Part shown: piece by piece, positions 9,607 through 17,969 of the stretch
Layout of the letters: each line of letters begins with the position of its first letter
Position numbering within the stretch: the stretch's first letter is position 1
From: Bradyrhizobium sp. WBAH42
GTDB lineage: Bacteria > Pseudomonadota > Alphaproteobacteria > Rhizobiales > Xanthobacteraceae
Reading direction: 5' to 3'
Assembly: GCF_024585265.1 (NCBI RefSeq)
Contig: NZ_CP036533.1
Location: 4,969,001-5,033,000, forward strand
DNA length: 64,000 nucleotides
Position numbers and translations under genes: made by a program
Notes under the pieces: model-generated
Told to the model about the DNA's origin: nothing
What the model saw: the letters and a program-made list of their open reading frames with translations, nothing else
Databases searched by the model: none

Positions 9607-9797
9607 TCGTATCCTCCATTTTCTGTTTTGATCCGCGCGATTGTTCGCGCGTGATGTGCGGCTTTGGGCCGGCAGCGGGATGCTGCGCCGGTTCAGACAG
9701 GCTCGCAAGAGGAAACGGATTGATGATCGCGTGGCGCGCAAGCATCAATCAATGATTGTGTCGCGATTGTGTTCGCTGGATCGTCGCTGCAGAAATC

Positions 9798-10463
9798 TCA
9801 CGCGATACGGAGCGAGGGCTCACTTGCATCCGTCTCGGCAAAGCCCGCCTGCAGCACCTCTTCGCGCTTGTGACGAAGATGCGCCCGCAGGATGTGGGCG
9901 AGGCCGACTCCGTCGCGGCGCTGAAGTGCGTTGAGGATCGCCTCGTGCTCCTTCACGGCGAGCGCCCAGCGCTGCGGCGTCATCGGCGTGACGTAGCGCG
10001 CGCGCCGGATGCGCGCGGTCACCGAGGCGTAAAGCCCTGCGAGCACGGGATTTCCTGCTGCGGTCACGATGCCTTCGTGGATGGCGCGGTTGCCGCGATA
10101 GTACTGGATCAAATCGCGGTCGCGATAATGCTGCACCATCTCGTCATGCGCGGCGGCGATCGCGTCGATCTCGGCATCGCCAATGCGCTCGCAGGCGAGT
10201 TCGCCGGCGAGGGCCTCCAAGCCCTGGCAGACCTCGAACAGGTCGCGCATGTCCTTGTCGGTCAGTTTTGCTGCGCGCGAGCCGCGATGCGGCAGCAGCT
10301 GCACGAGCCCTTCCGCGGCCAGCACCTTGAGCGCCTCGCGCAGCGGCGTGCGCGAGATTTCGAGCCGCTCGCACAGCTCGCGCTCGGGAATCCGCGCGCC
10401 CGGCGGGATTTCGCCGTCGAGCAGGATGGCGCGGATACGGCCGACAACCTCCTCGTGAAGCAT
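9798..10463 (-). CDS. GntR-family transcriptional regulator (FadR/FCD type)
   Basis: A 221-residue regulator with an N-terminal winged helix (RIRAILLDGEIPPGARIPERELCERLEISRTPLREALK in pieces) and a C-terminal FCD ligand domain with metal-type His residues (NRAIHEGI, VKEHEAIL, LRAHLRHK). I choose the ATG at 10463 because GGAG lies seven bases upstream; a TTG at 10487 would overlap the putative operator. It is divergent from the enoyl-CoA hydratase and probably controls that operon and itself through the paired sites at 10476 and 10538, with a pathway acid or acyl intermediate as the likely ligand. Confidence 0.9.
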   Translation of the reverse strand: MLHEEVVGRIRAILLDGEIPPGARIPERELCERLEISRTPLREALKVLAAEGLVQLLPHRGSRAAKLTDKDMRDLFEVCQGLEALAGELACERIGDAEIDAIAAAHDEMVQHYRDRDLIQYYRGNRAIHEGIVTAAGNPVLAGLYASVTARIRRARYVTPMTPQRWALAVKEHEAILNALQRRDGVGLAHILRAHLRHKREEVLQAGFAETDASEPSLRIA

Positions 10464-10475
10464 GGAAGCGCTCCG

Positions 10476-10489
10476 TTTTGAATGCAAAA
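10476..10489. promoter_or_regulatory. Probable GntR operator, site 1
   Basis: TTTTGAATGCAAAA, an inverted repeat of form TTTTG-N4-CAAAA, lies just upstream of the regulator start. Its exact reverse complement lies at 10538-10551. The pair is the natural candidate for binding by the divergent FCD-type regulator. Confidence 0.65.
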
Positions 10490-10537
10490 GCGGGATTATA
10501 TGGCGATATTCAGAAGTTTCCGCTTGCTAATCGCAAA

Positions 10538-10551
10538 TTTTGCATTCAAAA
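10538..10551. promoter_or_regulatory. Probable GntR operator, site 2
   Basis: TTTTGCATTCAAAA is the exact reverse complement of site 1. The centres are 62 bases apart, close to six helical turns, so two dimers would sit on the same face of the DNA. It lies 27 bases before the ATG of the enoyl-CoA hydratase gene. Confidence 0.65.
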
Positions 10552-10578
10552 ATGTAAAAAACAAGAGGACATGAGGAA

Positions 10579-11373
10579 ATGGACCTTGCTACGGAGGCGG
10601 ACGACCTCGTTTTTGAATCCAACGACGGCATCGGGCGGATCACCTTCAACCGCCCGCAAGCCCGTAACGCCTTCACCTTCGCCATGTACGAGCGGCTTGC
10701 CGCGATCTGCGAGCAGGCCAACCGAGACCATGCGATCAAGGTGCTGGTGCTGCGCGGTGCGGGCGACAAGGCCTTCGCGTCCGGCACCGACATCAACCAG
10801 TTCCGCGAATTCAGGACGCCGCAGGACGCCATCGATTACGAGAACCGCATCGATCGTGTGCTGACCACGCTGGAGCGGTGCCGGGTGCCGACGGTCGCGG
10901 CGATCAACGGGTTCTGCACCGGCGGCGGCGCCGGCATTGCCGCGGCCTGCGATCTCCGCATCGGCACGAAAAGCGCAAAGATCGGATTTCCCATCGCGCG
11001 GACGCTCGGCAATTGCCTGTCGATGTCCAATGTCGGCCGTCTCACCGCCCTGATCGGCGCGGCGCGCGTCAAGGATCTCATCTTCACCGCGCGCCTCGTC
11101 GATGCCGCGGAGGCCGCAAGCGTCGGACTGCTCGGCGAGGTCGTCGAGGATCTTGCCGCCCTTGAAGGACGCGCGGACGAGGTCGCCCGGCTCGTTGCGA
11201 GCCATGCGCCGCTGACGCTGAATGCGACCAAGCAGGCTGTCGGCCGCCTGCAACGGCGGCTGACGCAGGACGAGGGCGAAGACCTCATCCTGATGTGCTA
11301 CACGAGCCAGGACTTTCGCGAAGGGCTCGATGCTTTCCTCAACAAGCGCGCGCCGCAATGGCGCGGCCAATAG
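10579..11373 (+). CDS. Enoyl-CoA hydratase/isomerase family protein
   Basis: A 264-residue crotonase-fold protein. The oxyanion-hole segments are GAGDKAFASGTDINQF and INGFCTGGGAGIAAACDLRIG, followed by the usual C-terminal trimerisation helices. The family hydrates or isomerises acyl-CoA thioesters; the typical glutamates of strict hydratases are not obvious, so the precise reaction is open. First gene of an operon with a CoA-transferase, a TctCBA uptake system and a PdxA-like dehydrogenase. The start at 10579 follows ACAAGAGGACATGAGGAA. Confidence 0.88.
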   Translation: MDLATEADDLVFESNDGIGRITFNRPQARNAFTFAMYERLAAICEQANRDHAIKVLVLRGAGDKAFASGTDINQFREFRTPQDAIDYENRIDRVLTTLERCRVPTVAAINGFCTGGGAGIAAACDLRIGTKSAKIGFPIARTLGNCLSMSNVGRLTALIGAARVKDLIFTARLVDAAEAASVGLLGEVVEDLAALEGRADEVARLVASHAPLTLNATKQAVGRLQRRLTQDEGEDLILMCYTSQDFREGLDAFLNKRAPQWRGQ

Positions 11374-11382
11374 GATGAGCCG

Positions 11383-12636
11383 ATGCAAAGTTCACAATCC
11401 ACCTCTCGCCGTTCGGGGCCGCTGGCCGGCCTCAAGGTCATTGACCTTACCCACGTCATGGCCGGACCGACCTGCACCTTGATGCTCGCCGACATGGGCG
11501 CCGACGTCATCAAGATCGAGAAATGGCCGAACGGCGACGACACCCGCCATTCGGTGCCGCCGAAGATCGGCGACGAGGCGGCGTCCTTCCTGATGATGAA
11601 CCGCAACAAGCGCGGCATCGTGCTGGATCTCAAGACCGACGGCGGCAAGGAGGTGCTGCGCCGGTTGATCGCGGATGCCGACGTGCTGGTCGAGAACTTT
11701 GCGCCTGGCGCGATGGAGCGCCTCGGCTTCGGCTATGAGGCGCTGCACGCGGAATTCCCGGCACTGATCTATTGCTCCCTGTCGGGCTTCGGCCGTACCG
11801 GCCCCTACAAGCATCGCAGGGGATTCGACCTCGTCGCGCAGGCCATGAGCGGCATCATGAGCTTTACCGGCGAGCGGCCCGACGGTCCTCCGGTCAAGTG
11901 CGGGCCGCCGCTGTCCGACATCACGGCCGGCCTGCTCGCGAGCATGGGCATCCTTGCGGCCTACACCCATCGCCTCAACACGGGCGAGGGGCAGTGGGTC
12001 GAGACCTCGCTGTATGAAGCCGCCTTGGTGCAGACCTATTGGCAGTCGACCATCGCGCTCGCCGCGGGCACCGCGCCGCGCGCGATGGGCTCGGCGCATC
12101 CGCTCAACGCGCCATATCAGGCCTTCGAAGCCTCGGACGGCTGGCTCGTGGTCGGCGGCGCCAACAAGAAGCACTGGCTGTTGATGCTGGAAGCGCTCGG
12201 CGCAAGCGAACTCGCCGACGATCCGCGCTTCGTCACCGGCGCCGATCGCATGGCCAATCTGAAGAAGCTCGAAGCCGTCCTCAGCGAGCGCTTCCGCACC
12301 CAAACGCGGGCGCATTGGCTCGCGGCGCTGGACGAGAAGGGCGTGCCGTGCGGCCCCGTGCACGACATGCTGGAGGCGCTGAGCGATCCGCAGACGCTGG
12401 CGCGGGAGATGGTTGTCGAGGTCGAGCACTCCACGCTCGGTCCCGTCAAGACGATCGGGCTTCCCATCAAGTTTTCGGAGACCCCGGGCAAAGTGCGATC
12501 AGGCGCACCGGTCTATGGTGAACACACGCGAGAGGTTCTGGCCGAGCACGGGTTCGACCAGTCACGAATCGAAGCGCTCGAAAAAGAAGGCGCAATCGTT
12601 TCCGCCCAGGAAAAGCGCGAGGAACGCGTCGCCTGA
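11383..12636 (+). CDS. CaiB/BaiF-type CoA-transferase (family III)
   Basis: Transfers CoA between carboxylic acids through an Asp-bound intermediate. The 417 residues carry the family signature near the N-terminus (LKVIDLTHVMAGPTCTLMLADMGADVIKIE), LVENFAPGAMERLGFGYEAL, the YCSLSGFGRTGPY block and the GFDLVAQAMSGIMSFTGERP segment, where the Asp is the expected active-site residue. It starts nine bases after the hydratase stop. In this operon it probably activates the imported acid to its CoA ester. Confidence 0.92.
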   Translation: MQSSQSTSRRSGPLAGLKVIDLTHVMAGPTCTLMLADMGADVIKIEKWPNGDDTRHSVPPKIGDEAASFLMMNRNKRGIVLDLKTDGGKEVLRRLIADADVLVENFAPGAMERLGFGYEALHAEFPALIYCSLSGFGRTGPYKHRRGFDLVAQAMSGIMSFTGERPDGPPVKCGPPLSDITAGLLASMGILAAYTHRLNTGEGQWVETSLYEAALVQTYWQSTIALAAGTAPRAMGSAHPLNAPYQAFEASDGWLVVGGANKKHWLLMLEALGASELADDPRFVTGADRMANLKKLEAVLSERFRTQTRAHWLAALDEKGVPCGPVHDMLEALSDPQTLAREMVVEVEHSTLGPVKTIGLPIKFSETPGKVRSGAPVYGEHTREVLAEHGFDQSRIEALEKEGAIVSAQEKREERVA

Positions 12637-12689
12637 ACGGACGTCGATACGACAACAATAAAAGACAAAAAAATCAGCTGGAGGAAATC

Positions 12690-13682
12690 ATGGGTCGGAC
12701 GTCAACATTTCTGCTCTCCGCAGCCGCAGTCGTGCTCGCCGGCACCATGCCGGCGCTCGCCGCCTGGCAGCCGCAAAAGCCGATCGAGTTCATTGCCACC
12801 GCCGGCCCCGGCGGCGGCACCGACAATCTCGCGCGCGCGGTGCAGAACATCATCACCAAGCACAAGCTGACGGACCAGCCGATCGTCGTCGTCAACAAGG
12901 GCGGCGGCAGCGGCGCCGAGGGCTATGTCTACGGCAAGGCCTCCGCGGGCGATCCCTACAAGGTGATCTTCGGCACGTCGAATGCCTGGCAGCAGCCGCT
13001 CGTCTCCAAGGTCGCCTTCAACTACACCGATCTCACGCCGATCGCGGCGATGGCGCAGGACGAGTTCCTGCTCTGGGTCAAGCAGGACGCGTCGTACAAG
13101 ACCGCGGGCGACTATCTGAAGGCGGCCGCATCGGGCGAATTCAAGATGGGCGGCGCGCAGTCCAAGGACACCGACGAGGTGCTGACCCGCATGATCGAGA
13201 AGGCCGGCAAGGTCAAGCTGACCTACATCCCCTTCAAGAGCGGCGCCGAGACCGCCGTGCAGCTCGCCGGCGGCCATCTCGACTCCCACGTCAACAACCC
13301 CAGCGAGAGCCTCGGGCAATGGCGCGGCGGCACGCAGCGACCGCTTTGCGTGTTCAGCCCGAAGCGGCTGCCGCAGGGCCCGAAGGTCACCGCGACCGAA
13401 GGCTGGGGCGACGTTCCGACCTGCGTCGAGCAGGGCCTCGACATCAAGCAATACGAGCAGCCCCGCACCGTGTGGCTGCCCGGCAAGGTCACGCCGGAGC
13501 AGGCCGCGTTCTATGTCGACCTCATGAAGAAGGTGCAGGCAACGCCGGAGTGGAAGGACTACATCGAGAAGACCTCCCAGGTCGACACGTTCCTGACCGG
13601 TGCCGAGCTTGACAAGTTCATCAAGGAGGACCTCGAGCACGTCAAACAGGTCGCAGGCGAGCAGGGCTGGCTGGTCAAGTGA
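12690..13682 (+). CDS. tctC: TctC/Bug-family tripartite tricarboxylate transporter substrate-binding protein
   Basis: A periplasmic binding protein of 330 residues. The signal peptide is MGRTSTFLLSAAAVVLAGTM and cleavage is predicted after PALAA. The Bug fold is visible from WQPQKPIEFIATAGPGGGTDN, the loop that normally grips the ligand carboxylate, to the C-terminal EDLEHVKQVAGEQGWL. It is the substrate-capture part of the TctCBA importer encoded next. The ATG follows GGAGGAAATC. The ligand is unknown; the family binds di- and tricarboxylates, aromatic acids and other small acids. Confidence 0.92.
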   Translation: MGRTSTFLLSAAAVVLAGTMPALAAWQPQKPIEFIATAGPGGGTDNLARAVQNIITKHKLTDQPIVVVNKGGGSGAEGYVYGKASAGDPYKVIFGTSNAWQQPLVSKVAFNYTDLTPIAAMAQDEFLLWVKQDASYKTAGDYLKAAASGEFKMGGAQSKDTDEVLTRMIEKAGKVKLTYIPFKSGAETAVQLAGGHLDSHVNNPSESLGQWRGGTQRPLCVFSPKRLPQGPKVTATEGWGDVPTCVEQGLDIKQYEQPRTVWLPGKVTPEQAAFYVDLMKKVQATPEWKDYIEKTSQVDTFLTGAELDKFIKEDLEHVKQVAGEQGWLVK

Positions 13683-13723
13683 GGCCGAGGATGGCCTTCG
13701 ATCGCGCAGCCGACTACAGCCCT

Positions 13724-13841
13724 GGTCCTCATCCTGAGGAGCCCGCCGGAGGCGGGCGTTTCGAAGGATGGCCGTGGATGCGATCTCGCCTGGAGCCGTC
13801 CTTCGATACGCGCGCCAAAGCGCGCTCCTCAGGACGAGGAC
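13724..13841. repeat. Inverted pair of CCTCATCCTGAGGAG-type repeats
   Basis: Two oppositely oriented copies of a Bradyrhizobium-type intergenic repeat, at 13724-13774 (GGTCCTCATCCTGAGGAG, then a small GCCCGCC/GGCGGGC hairpin, TTTCGAAGGATGG) and at 13792-13841 (the mirrored form). Together they can fold into a long hairpin between tctC and tctB, where it could lower expression of the membrane genes relative to the abundant binding protein. Confidence 0.75.
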
Positions 13842-13860
13842 TGTTTCGCCGGAGCTGCCC

Positions 13861-14343
13861 ATGATCTCACGCCGCGCGCTTGAACTTGCGACCGCCGTGC
13901 TCACCGGCAGCTTCGGCGTGGCTGTCGTCGTCTCCAGCCTCGACAACGGCATCGGTTGGTCGAGCGCAGGCGTGGACGCCGGCACATTCCCGTTCCTGAC
14001 CGGGATCATCGTCGTGCTCGGCAGCCTCTACAATCTGGGACGAGGCCTGCTGCCGGCCGCGACGCTCGCAAACGTACCGATCGCGATCACGTCCATCGAG
14101 CTGCGGCGGCTCGCGGGCCTGTTCGTGCCGGCTGCGATCTTCGTCGCCGCGATCCCGCTCGCCGGGATGTACGTCGCCTCGGCTCTGTACGTCTTCGCGG
14201 TGCTGGCGATCCCGCGGCACCAATCCGTGCCGCGCGCGCTCGCCATGGCAGGAGCCACGGCGCTCGCGCTCTATCTCGTGTTCGAGCGCATGTTCCAGGT
14301 CAGCCTGCCGCACGGCGCGCTCGCCGCCGCCTTCGGGTTCTGA
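13861..14343 (+). CDS. tctB: TctB-family small permease subunit
   Basis: A 160-residue membrane protein with four predicted helices (around residues 10-27, 40-58, 83-105 and 118-137). GVDAGTFPFLTGIIVVLGSLYNL is typical of the poorly conserved TctB subunit of tripartite tricarboxylate transporters. Chosen start: the ATG at 13861, directly after the repeat pair. tctA begins 12 bases downstream. Confidence 0.85.
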   Translation: MISRRALELATAVLTGSFGVAVVVSSLDNGIGWSSAGVDAGTFPFLTGIIVVLGSLYNLGRGLLPAATLANVPIAITSIELRRLAGLFVPAAIFVAAIPLAGMYVASALYVFAVLAIPRHQSVPRALAMAGATALALYLVFERMFQVSLPHGALAAAFGF

Positions 14344-14354
14344 CGGAGGGCCCG

Positions 14355-15893
14355 ATGGACAATCTCGCAGAGCTCCTGCACGGCTTCACCATCGCGGTCA
14401 CGGCGCCGCATCTGGTTCTGATGGTGGTCGGCGTGCTGCTCGGCATTCTCGTCGGCGTGCTGCCGGGGCTGGGCGCGCCGAACGGGGTGTCGCTGCTCTT
14501 GCCGCTCACCTTCGGCATGCAGCCGGTCTCGGCCATCATCCTGCTCTCCAGCATGTATTGGGGCGCACTGTTCGGCGGCTCGGTAACCTCGATCCTGTTC
14601 AACATTCCGGGCGAGCCGTCGTCGGTGGCGACCACCTTCGACGGCTATCCCATGGCGCGCGACGGCCGGCCGACCACGGCGCTCGCGACCGCCTTCGGCT
14701 CGGCGGCGTTCGGCGCCCTGGTCGGCGTCATCCTGATCACGTTCCTCGCCTCCTGGGTGGCGCAGGTCGCGCTCGCCTTCGGACCGGCCGAGTATTTTGC
14801 GGTGTATTTCCTGGCCTTCGCCAGCTTCGTCGGCATGGGCGGCGCGGCACCGATCAAGACCGTCGTGGCACTCGCGATCGGCTTTGCGATCGCCGCCATC
14901 GGCATCGACACCGTGTCCGGCAGCGTCCGCCTCACCATGGGCGTCGATGAGCTGGTCAAGGGCGTCAGCTTCGTCGTCGCGGTGATGGGCCTGTTCGGCA
15001 TTGGCGAGCTGCTGGTCGCCGTCGAGGAGGAGTTTCACGCCCGCGCGGTCTCCTCGAAGATCGATTGGCGCGAGGTGTTCCGCGCGGTCGGCCGCCTGCC
15101 GCGGCACGGCGTGGCATTGCTGCGCAGCGCCGCGATCGGCTGCTGGATGGGCATCACGCCGGGCGGCCCGACCGCGGCCTCCTTCATGAGCTACGGGATT
15201 GCGCGCCGCTTCTCGCGCCGCGGCCGATATTTCGGCACCGGCGAGGTCGAAGGCATCATCTCGCCGGAGACGGCCGATCATGCCGCCGGGACCAGCGCGC
15301 TGCTGCCGATGCTCTCGCTCGGCATTCCCGGCTCGGCGACTGCGGCCGTGATGATGGGCGGGCTGATGATCTGGGGCCTCAATCCCGGGCCGATGCTGTT
15401 CGTCGACAGCAAGGATTTCGTCTGGGGCCTGATCGCCTCGATGTATGTCGGCAACATCGTTGCCGTGGTGCTGGTGCTGCTGACGGTTCCGGTGTTCGCC
15501 GCTTTGATGCGGATACCCTTCGTGGTGATCGCGCCGCTGATCGTGATCATCTGCGTCGTCGGCGCCTATTCGGTGTCGAACTCCTATCTCGACGTCGTCA
15601 TGATGCTCGGCTTCGGGGTCGTCGGCTATCTCTTCAAGAAGCTGTTCTATCCCTTAGCGCCACTCGTGCTCGCAATCGTCATCGGCGACAAGGCCGAGGA
15701 CGCGTTCCGGCAGTCGATGCTGATCTCCAAGGGCTCGCTGGGCATCTTCTTCGCGAACAAGCTGGTGACGTGCCTGATCGTGGGCGGCATCGCGCTGCTG
15801 CTGCTTCCGCTTGTGCTGCAGCTGGCGCGGCTGTGGCGCAAACCCTCTTCGCCCGCGACCGATACGCCAGTCCAGGAAAAGGTGATCATATGA
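14355..15893 (+). CDS. tctA: TctA-family large permease subunit
   Basis: The 512-residue multi-pass permease of the TctCBA secondary transporter. Family hallmarks are LLGILVGVLPGLGAPNG near residue 35, the GALFGGSVTSILFNIPGEPSSVATTFDGYPMA block and the repeat-related GITPGGPTAASFMSYGIA with EGIISPETADHAAGTSALLP. About eleven hydrophobic segments. The ATG at 14355 follows GACGGAGGGCCCG. Its TGA overlaps the ATG of the pdxA-like gene (ATGA), so the two are translationally coupled. Confidence 0.94.
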   Translation: MDNLAELLHGFTIAVTAPHLVLMVVGVLLGILVGVLPGLGAPNGVSLLLPLTFGMQPVSAIILLSSMYWGALFGGSVTSILFNIPGEPSSVATTFDGYPMARDGRPTTALATAFGSAAFGALVGVILITFLASWVAQVALAFGPAEYFAVYFLAFASFVGMGGAAPIKTVVALAIGFAIAAIGIDTVSGSVRLTMGVDELVKGVSFVVAVMGLFGIGELLVAVEEEFHARAVSSKIDWREVFRAVGRLPRHGVALLRSAAIGCWMGITPGGPTAASFMSYGIARRFSRRGRYFGTGEVEGIISPETADHAAGTSALLPMLSLGIPGSATAAVMMGGLMIWGLNPGPMLFVDSKDFVWGLIASMYVGNIVAVVLVLLTVPVFAALMRIPFVVIAPLIVIICVVGAYSVSNSYLDVVMMLGFGVVGYLFKKLFYPLAPLVLAIVIGDKAEDAFRQSMLISKGSLGIFFANKLVTCLIVGGIALLLLPLVLQLARLWRKPSSPATDTPVQEKVII

Positions 15894-16891
15894 CCGCAAA
15901 GCCGCTGATTGCGCTGGCCATGGGCGATCCCGCCGGCATCAGCCCGGAGCTGACGGCGAAGCTGGTGGCGCAGGACGACATTCGCGCGAGCTGCCGGCTC
16001 GTCGTCATCGGCGATCGCCGCATCTTCGACGAGGGGGCGCGCGTCGCTGGCGTCCGGCCGGACTTGTCCACGGTGGAGCAGGGGACCGAGCTTCGCGCGG
16101 CGGGGGAGGATGCACTGTTCATCGATCTCCGCCACCTCGACCCCAGGGAGGTCGAGCCGAAGACGGCGACCCTTGCCGGCGGAAAATTCGCGCTGGCCAA
16201 TTACAGACATGCGCTCGAGCTCGGCCGCGACGGCCATGTCGACGCGGTCTGTTTCACCCCCTTCAACAAGCAGGCGATGCGTCTTGCCCGTGCCGAGTAC
16301 GACGACGAGATCGCGTTCTCGGCCGAGGTCGTCGGTCTCAAAACGCCGGCAAGCGAATTCAACGTGCTCGACCGGCTCTGGAACGCACGGGTCACCTCGC
16401 ACATCCCGCTCAAGGACGTCGCTGCGAAGCTGTCCGGCGAACGCATCCATCGCGCGCTCAAGCTGACCGATTCCTGCATGCGCAACGCCGGCTTTGCGCG
16501 GCCGCGGATCGCGGTCGCGGGCCTCAATCCCCATGCCGGCGACGGTGGCAATTTCGGCCGCGAGGAGATCGATGTGATTGCGCCGGTGGTCGCGGCGAGC
16601 CAGCGCGAGGGCATTGCTGCGGAGGGACCGTTTCCCGCCGACACCGTGTTCCTGCGCGCCAAGGCCGGCGCCTTCGATGCCGTGCTGACGATGTATCACG
16701 ACCAGGGCCAGATCGCGATGAAGCTGATGGGTTTCGATCGCGGCGTGACCTTGCTCGGCGGCTTCCCGTTCCCGATCTGCACGCCCGCGCACGGCACCGC
16801 CTACGACATTGCGGGGCAAGGCATCGCCTCGATTGGCGCCAGCCGCGCGGCACTGCTGCTCGCAGCGGAGATGGCTCGGCGCACCCGTTAA
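15890..16891 (+). CDS. PdxA-family 4-phosphoerythronate-type dehydrogenase paralogue
   Basis: A 333-residue metal- and NAD-dependent decarboxylating dehydrogenase of the PdxA family. It shows MGDPAGISPE at the N-terminus, the metal-ligand regions VTSHIPLKDV, NPHAGDGGNFGREE and YHDQGQIAMKLMGF, and the terminal TPAHGTAYDIAGQG. PdxA itself makes pyridoxine precursors, but the location at the end of a CoA-transferase/Tct operon indicates a catabolic paralogue (compare PdxA2 in four-carbon sugar acid use and TphB in terephthalate use). No DUF1537 kinase partner is present. Substrate unknown. Confidence 0.88.
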   Translation: MTAKPLIALAMGDPAGISPELTAKLVAQDDIRASCRLVVIGDRRIFDEGARVAGVRPDLSTVEQGTELRAAGEDALFIDLRHLDPREVEPKTATLAGGKFALANYRHALELGRDGHVDAVCFTPFNKQAMRLARAEYDDEIAFSAEVVGLKTPASEFNVLDRLWNARVTSHIPLKDVAAKLSGERIHRALKLTDSCMRNAGFARPRIAVAGLNPHAGDGGNFGREEIDVIAPVVAASQREGIAAEGPFPADTVFLRAKAGAFDAVLTMYHDQGQIAMKLMGFDRGVTLLGGFPFPICTPAHGTAYDIAGQGIASIGASRAALLLAAEMARRTR

Positions 16892-16905
16892 TGAATCAGG
16901 GATAT

Positions 16906-17649
16906 TCAGGCCGTCGCGAGCCACTTGGCGAGCGGCGTCGTCCCGAGCCGCGCCTCGCCGAGCGGGTTCAGCGATTGGTCGTCGATGAGAGCGCCGTAAT
17001 AGGGCGCCTTCGGATCTCCGACCACAGGCCGGGCGTCGCCGGCTGCCCTCAGACGCCGCGCGATGAATTCATTGAAGGGCGCCTTCTCGGGTCCGGCGAT
17101 ATCGATCGTCCCGTTGAGCGGCTGCTCCGTTGCGACTTCGGCGAGGCGGTCGGCGACGTCGGCTGCCGCGATCGGCTGAAACAATGCGGAGGGAACGACG
17201 ATCTTCCCCTCGCGCACGCTGGTCTCGGCGATGGCGCCGAGGAACTCGAAGAACTGGGTGGCGCGCACGATCGAGTAGGGGACCGAGCCGGACTTGATGA
17301 CGGTTTCCTGCGCCAGCTTGGCACGGAAATAGGCGTTGTCGGGCGAGCGGTCGGTGCCGACGATCGAGAGCGCCACGTGATGTCTCACGCCTGCTGCGGC
17401 CTCGGCCGCGACGAGATTCTCGCTCGATCGCTGGAAGAACGCGAGCACCGCGGCCGGCTCCCAGGACGGCGCGTTGGCGACGTCGACGACCACATCCGCG
17501 CCCGAAAGCGCTGCGGCAAGGCCTTCCCCGGTGACGGCGTTCACGCCGGATTTCGGCGAGGCAGCCACCGCATCGTGGCCGTGCAGCTTGAGCTTCGCCA
17601 CGAGCCTGGACCCAATCAATCCGGTTCCGCCGATCACGACGATCTTCAT
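16906..17649 (-). CDS. NmrA-like atypical short-chain dehydrogenase/NAD(P)-binding protein
   Basis: A 247-residue Rossmann protein beginning MKIVVIGGTGLIGSRLVAKL, with a GxxGxxG dinucleotide loop. It has no canonical YxxxK pair; FRAKLAQETVIKSG followed by YSIVRATQFFEFLGA is typical of NmrA/NAD(P)H-binding (PF13460-like) proteins acting as quinone reductases or redox sensors. The ATG at 17649 is preceded by GCAAGGAGACATGCC. It converges with the pdxA-like gene. Confidence 0.85.
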   Translation of the reverse strand: MKIVVIGGTGLIGSRLVAKLKLHGHDAVAASPKSGVNAVTGEGLAAALSGADVVVDVANAPSWEPAAVLAFFQRSSENLVAAEAAAGVRHHVALSIVGTDRSPDNAYFRAKLAQETVIKSGSVPYSIVRATQFFEFLGAIAETSVREGKIVVPSALFQPIAAADVADRLAEVATEQPLNGTIDIAGPEKAPFNEFIARRLRAAGDARPVVGDPKAPYYGALIDDQSLNPLGEARLGTTPLAKWLATA

Positions 17650-17871
17650 GGCATGTCTCCTTGCGATTGCGGAGCGCGAGATGATCGAAGCCAATCGAAA
17701 GTCGCGCCTCCCACGTCACCCATATGGTGCGAAGTGACTCTAGCCGATCCACGGCGCAGGCTCTTGCCTGTAACAGGCATACCTTGGCGGAAAATGCTGC
17801 CCGCATTTTGCCCGACGTTTCAAAACGTCCTGATGAACGCAAGGTGGCGCAGGCCCCTAAAAAAGGCCAAT

Positions 17872-17910
17872 GAAAACAACCCTGAGGCTACTGTGCATGG
17901 GGTTGTTTTC
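17872..17910. repeat. Hairpin and repeat copy 1 (GGGTTGTTTTC)
   Basis: GAAAACAACCC (17872-17882) and GGGTTGTTTTC (17900-17910) form a perfect 11-base stem around a 17-base loop. The 25 bases at 17886-17910 recur exactly, inverted, at 42257-42281. The hairpin lies in the 320-base gap downstream of the chemoreceptor gene; no coding sequence is seen in that gap. Confidence 0.6.
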
Positions 17911-17969
17911 GCAGTTTGGGATTGGACGGGCGACCGCGTCCGATTTCGGGAAGGCGGCCCCTGGTCGCG

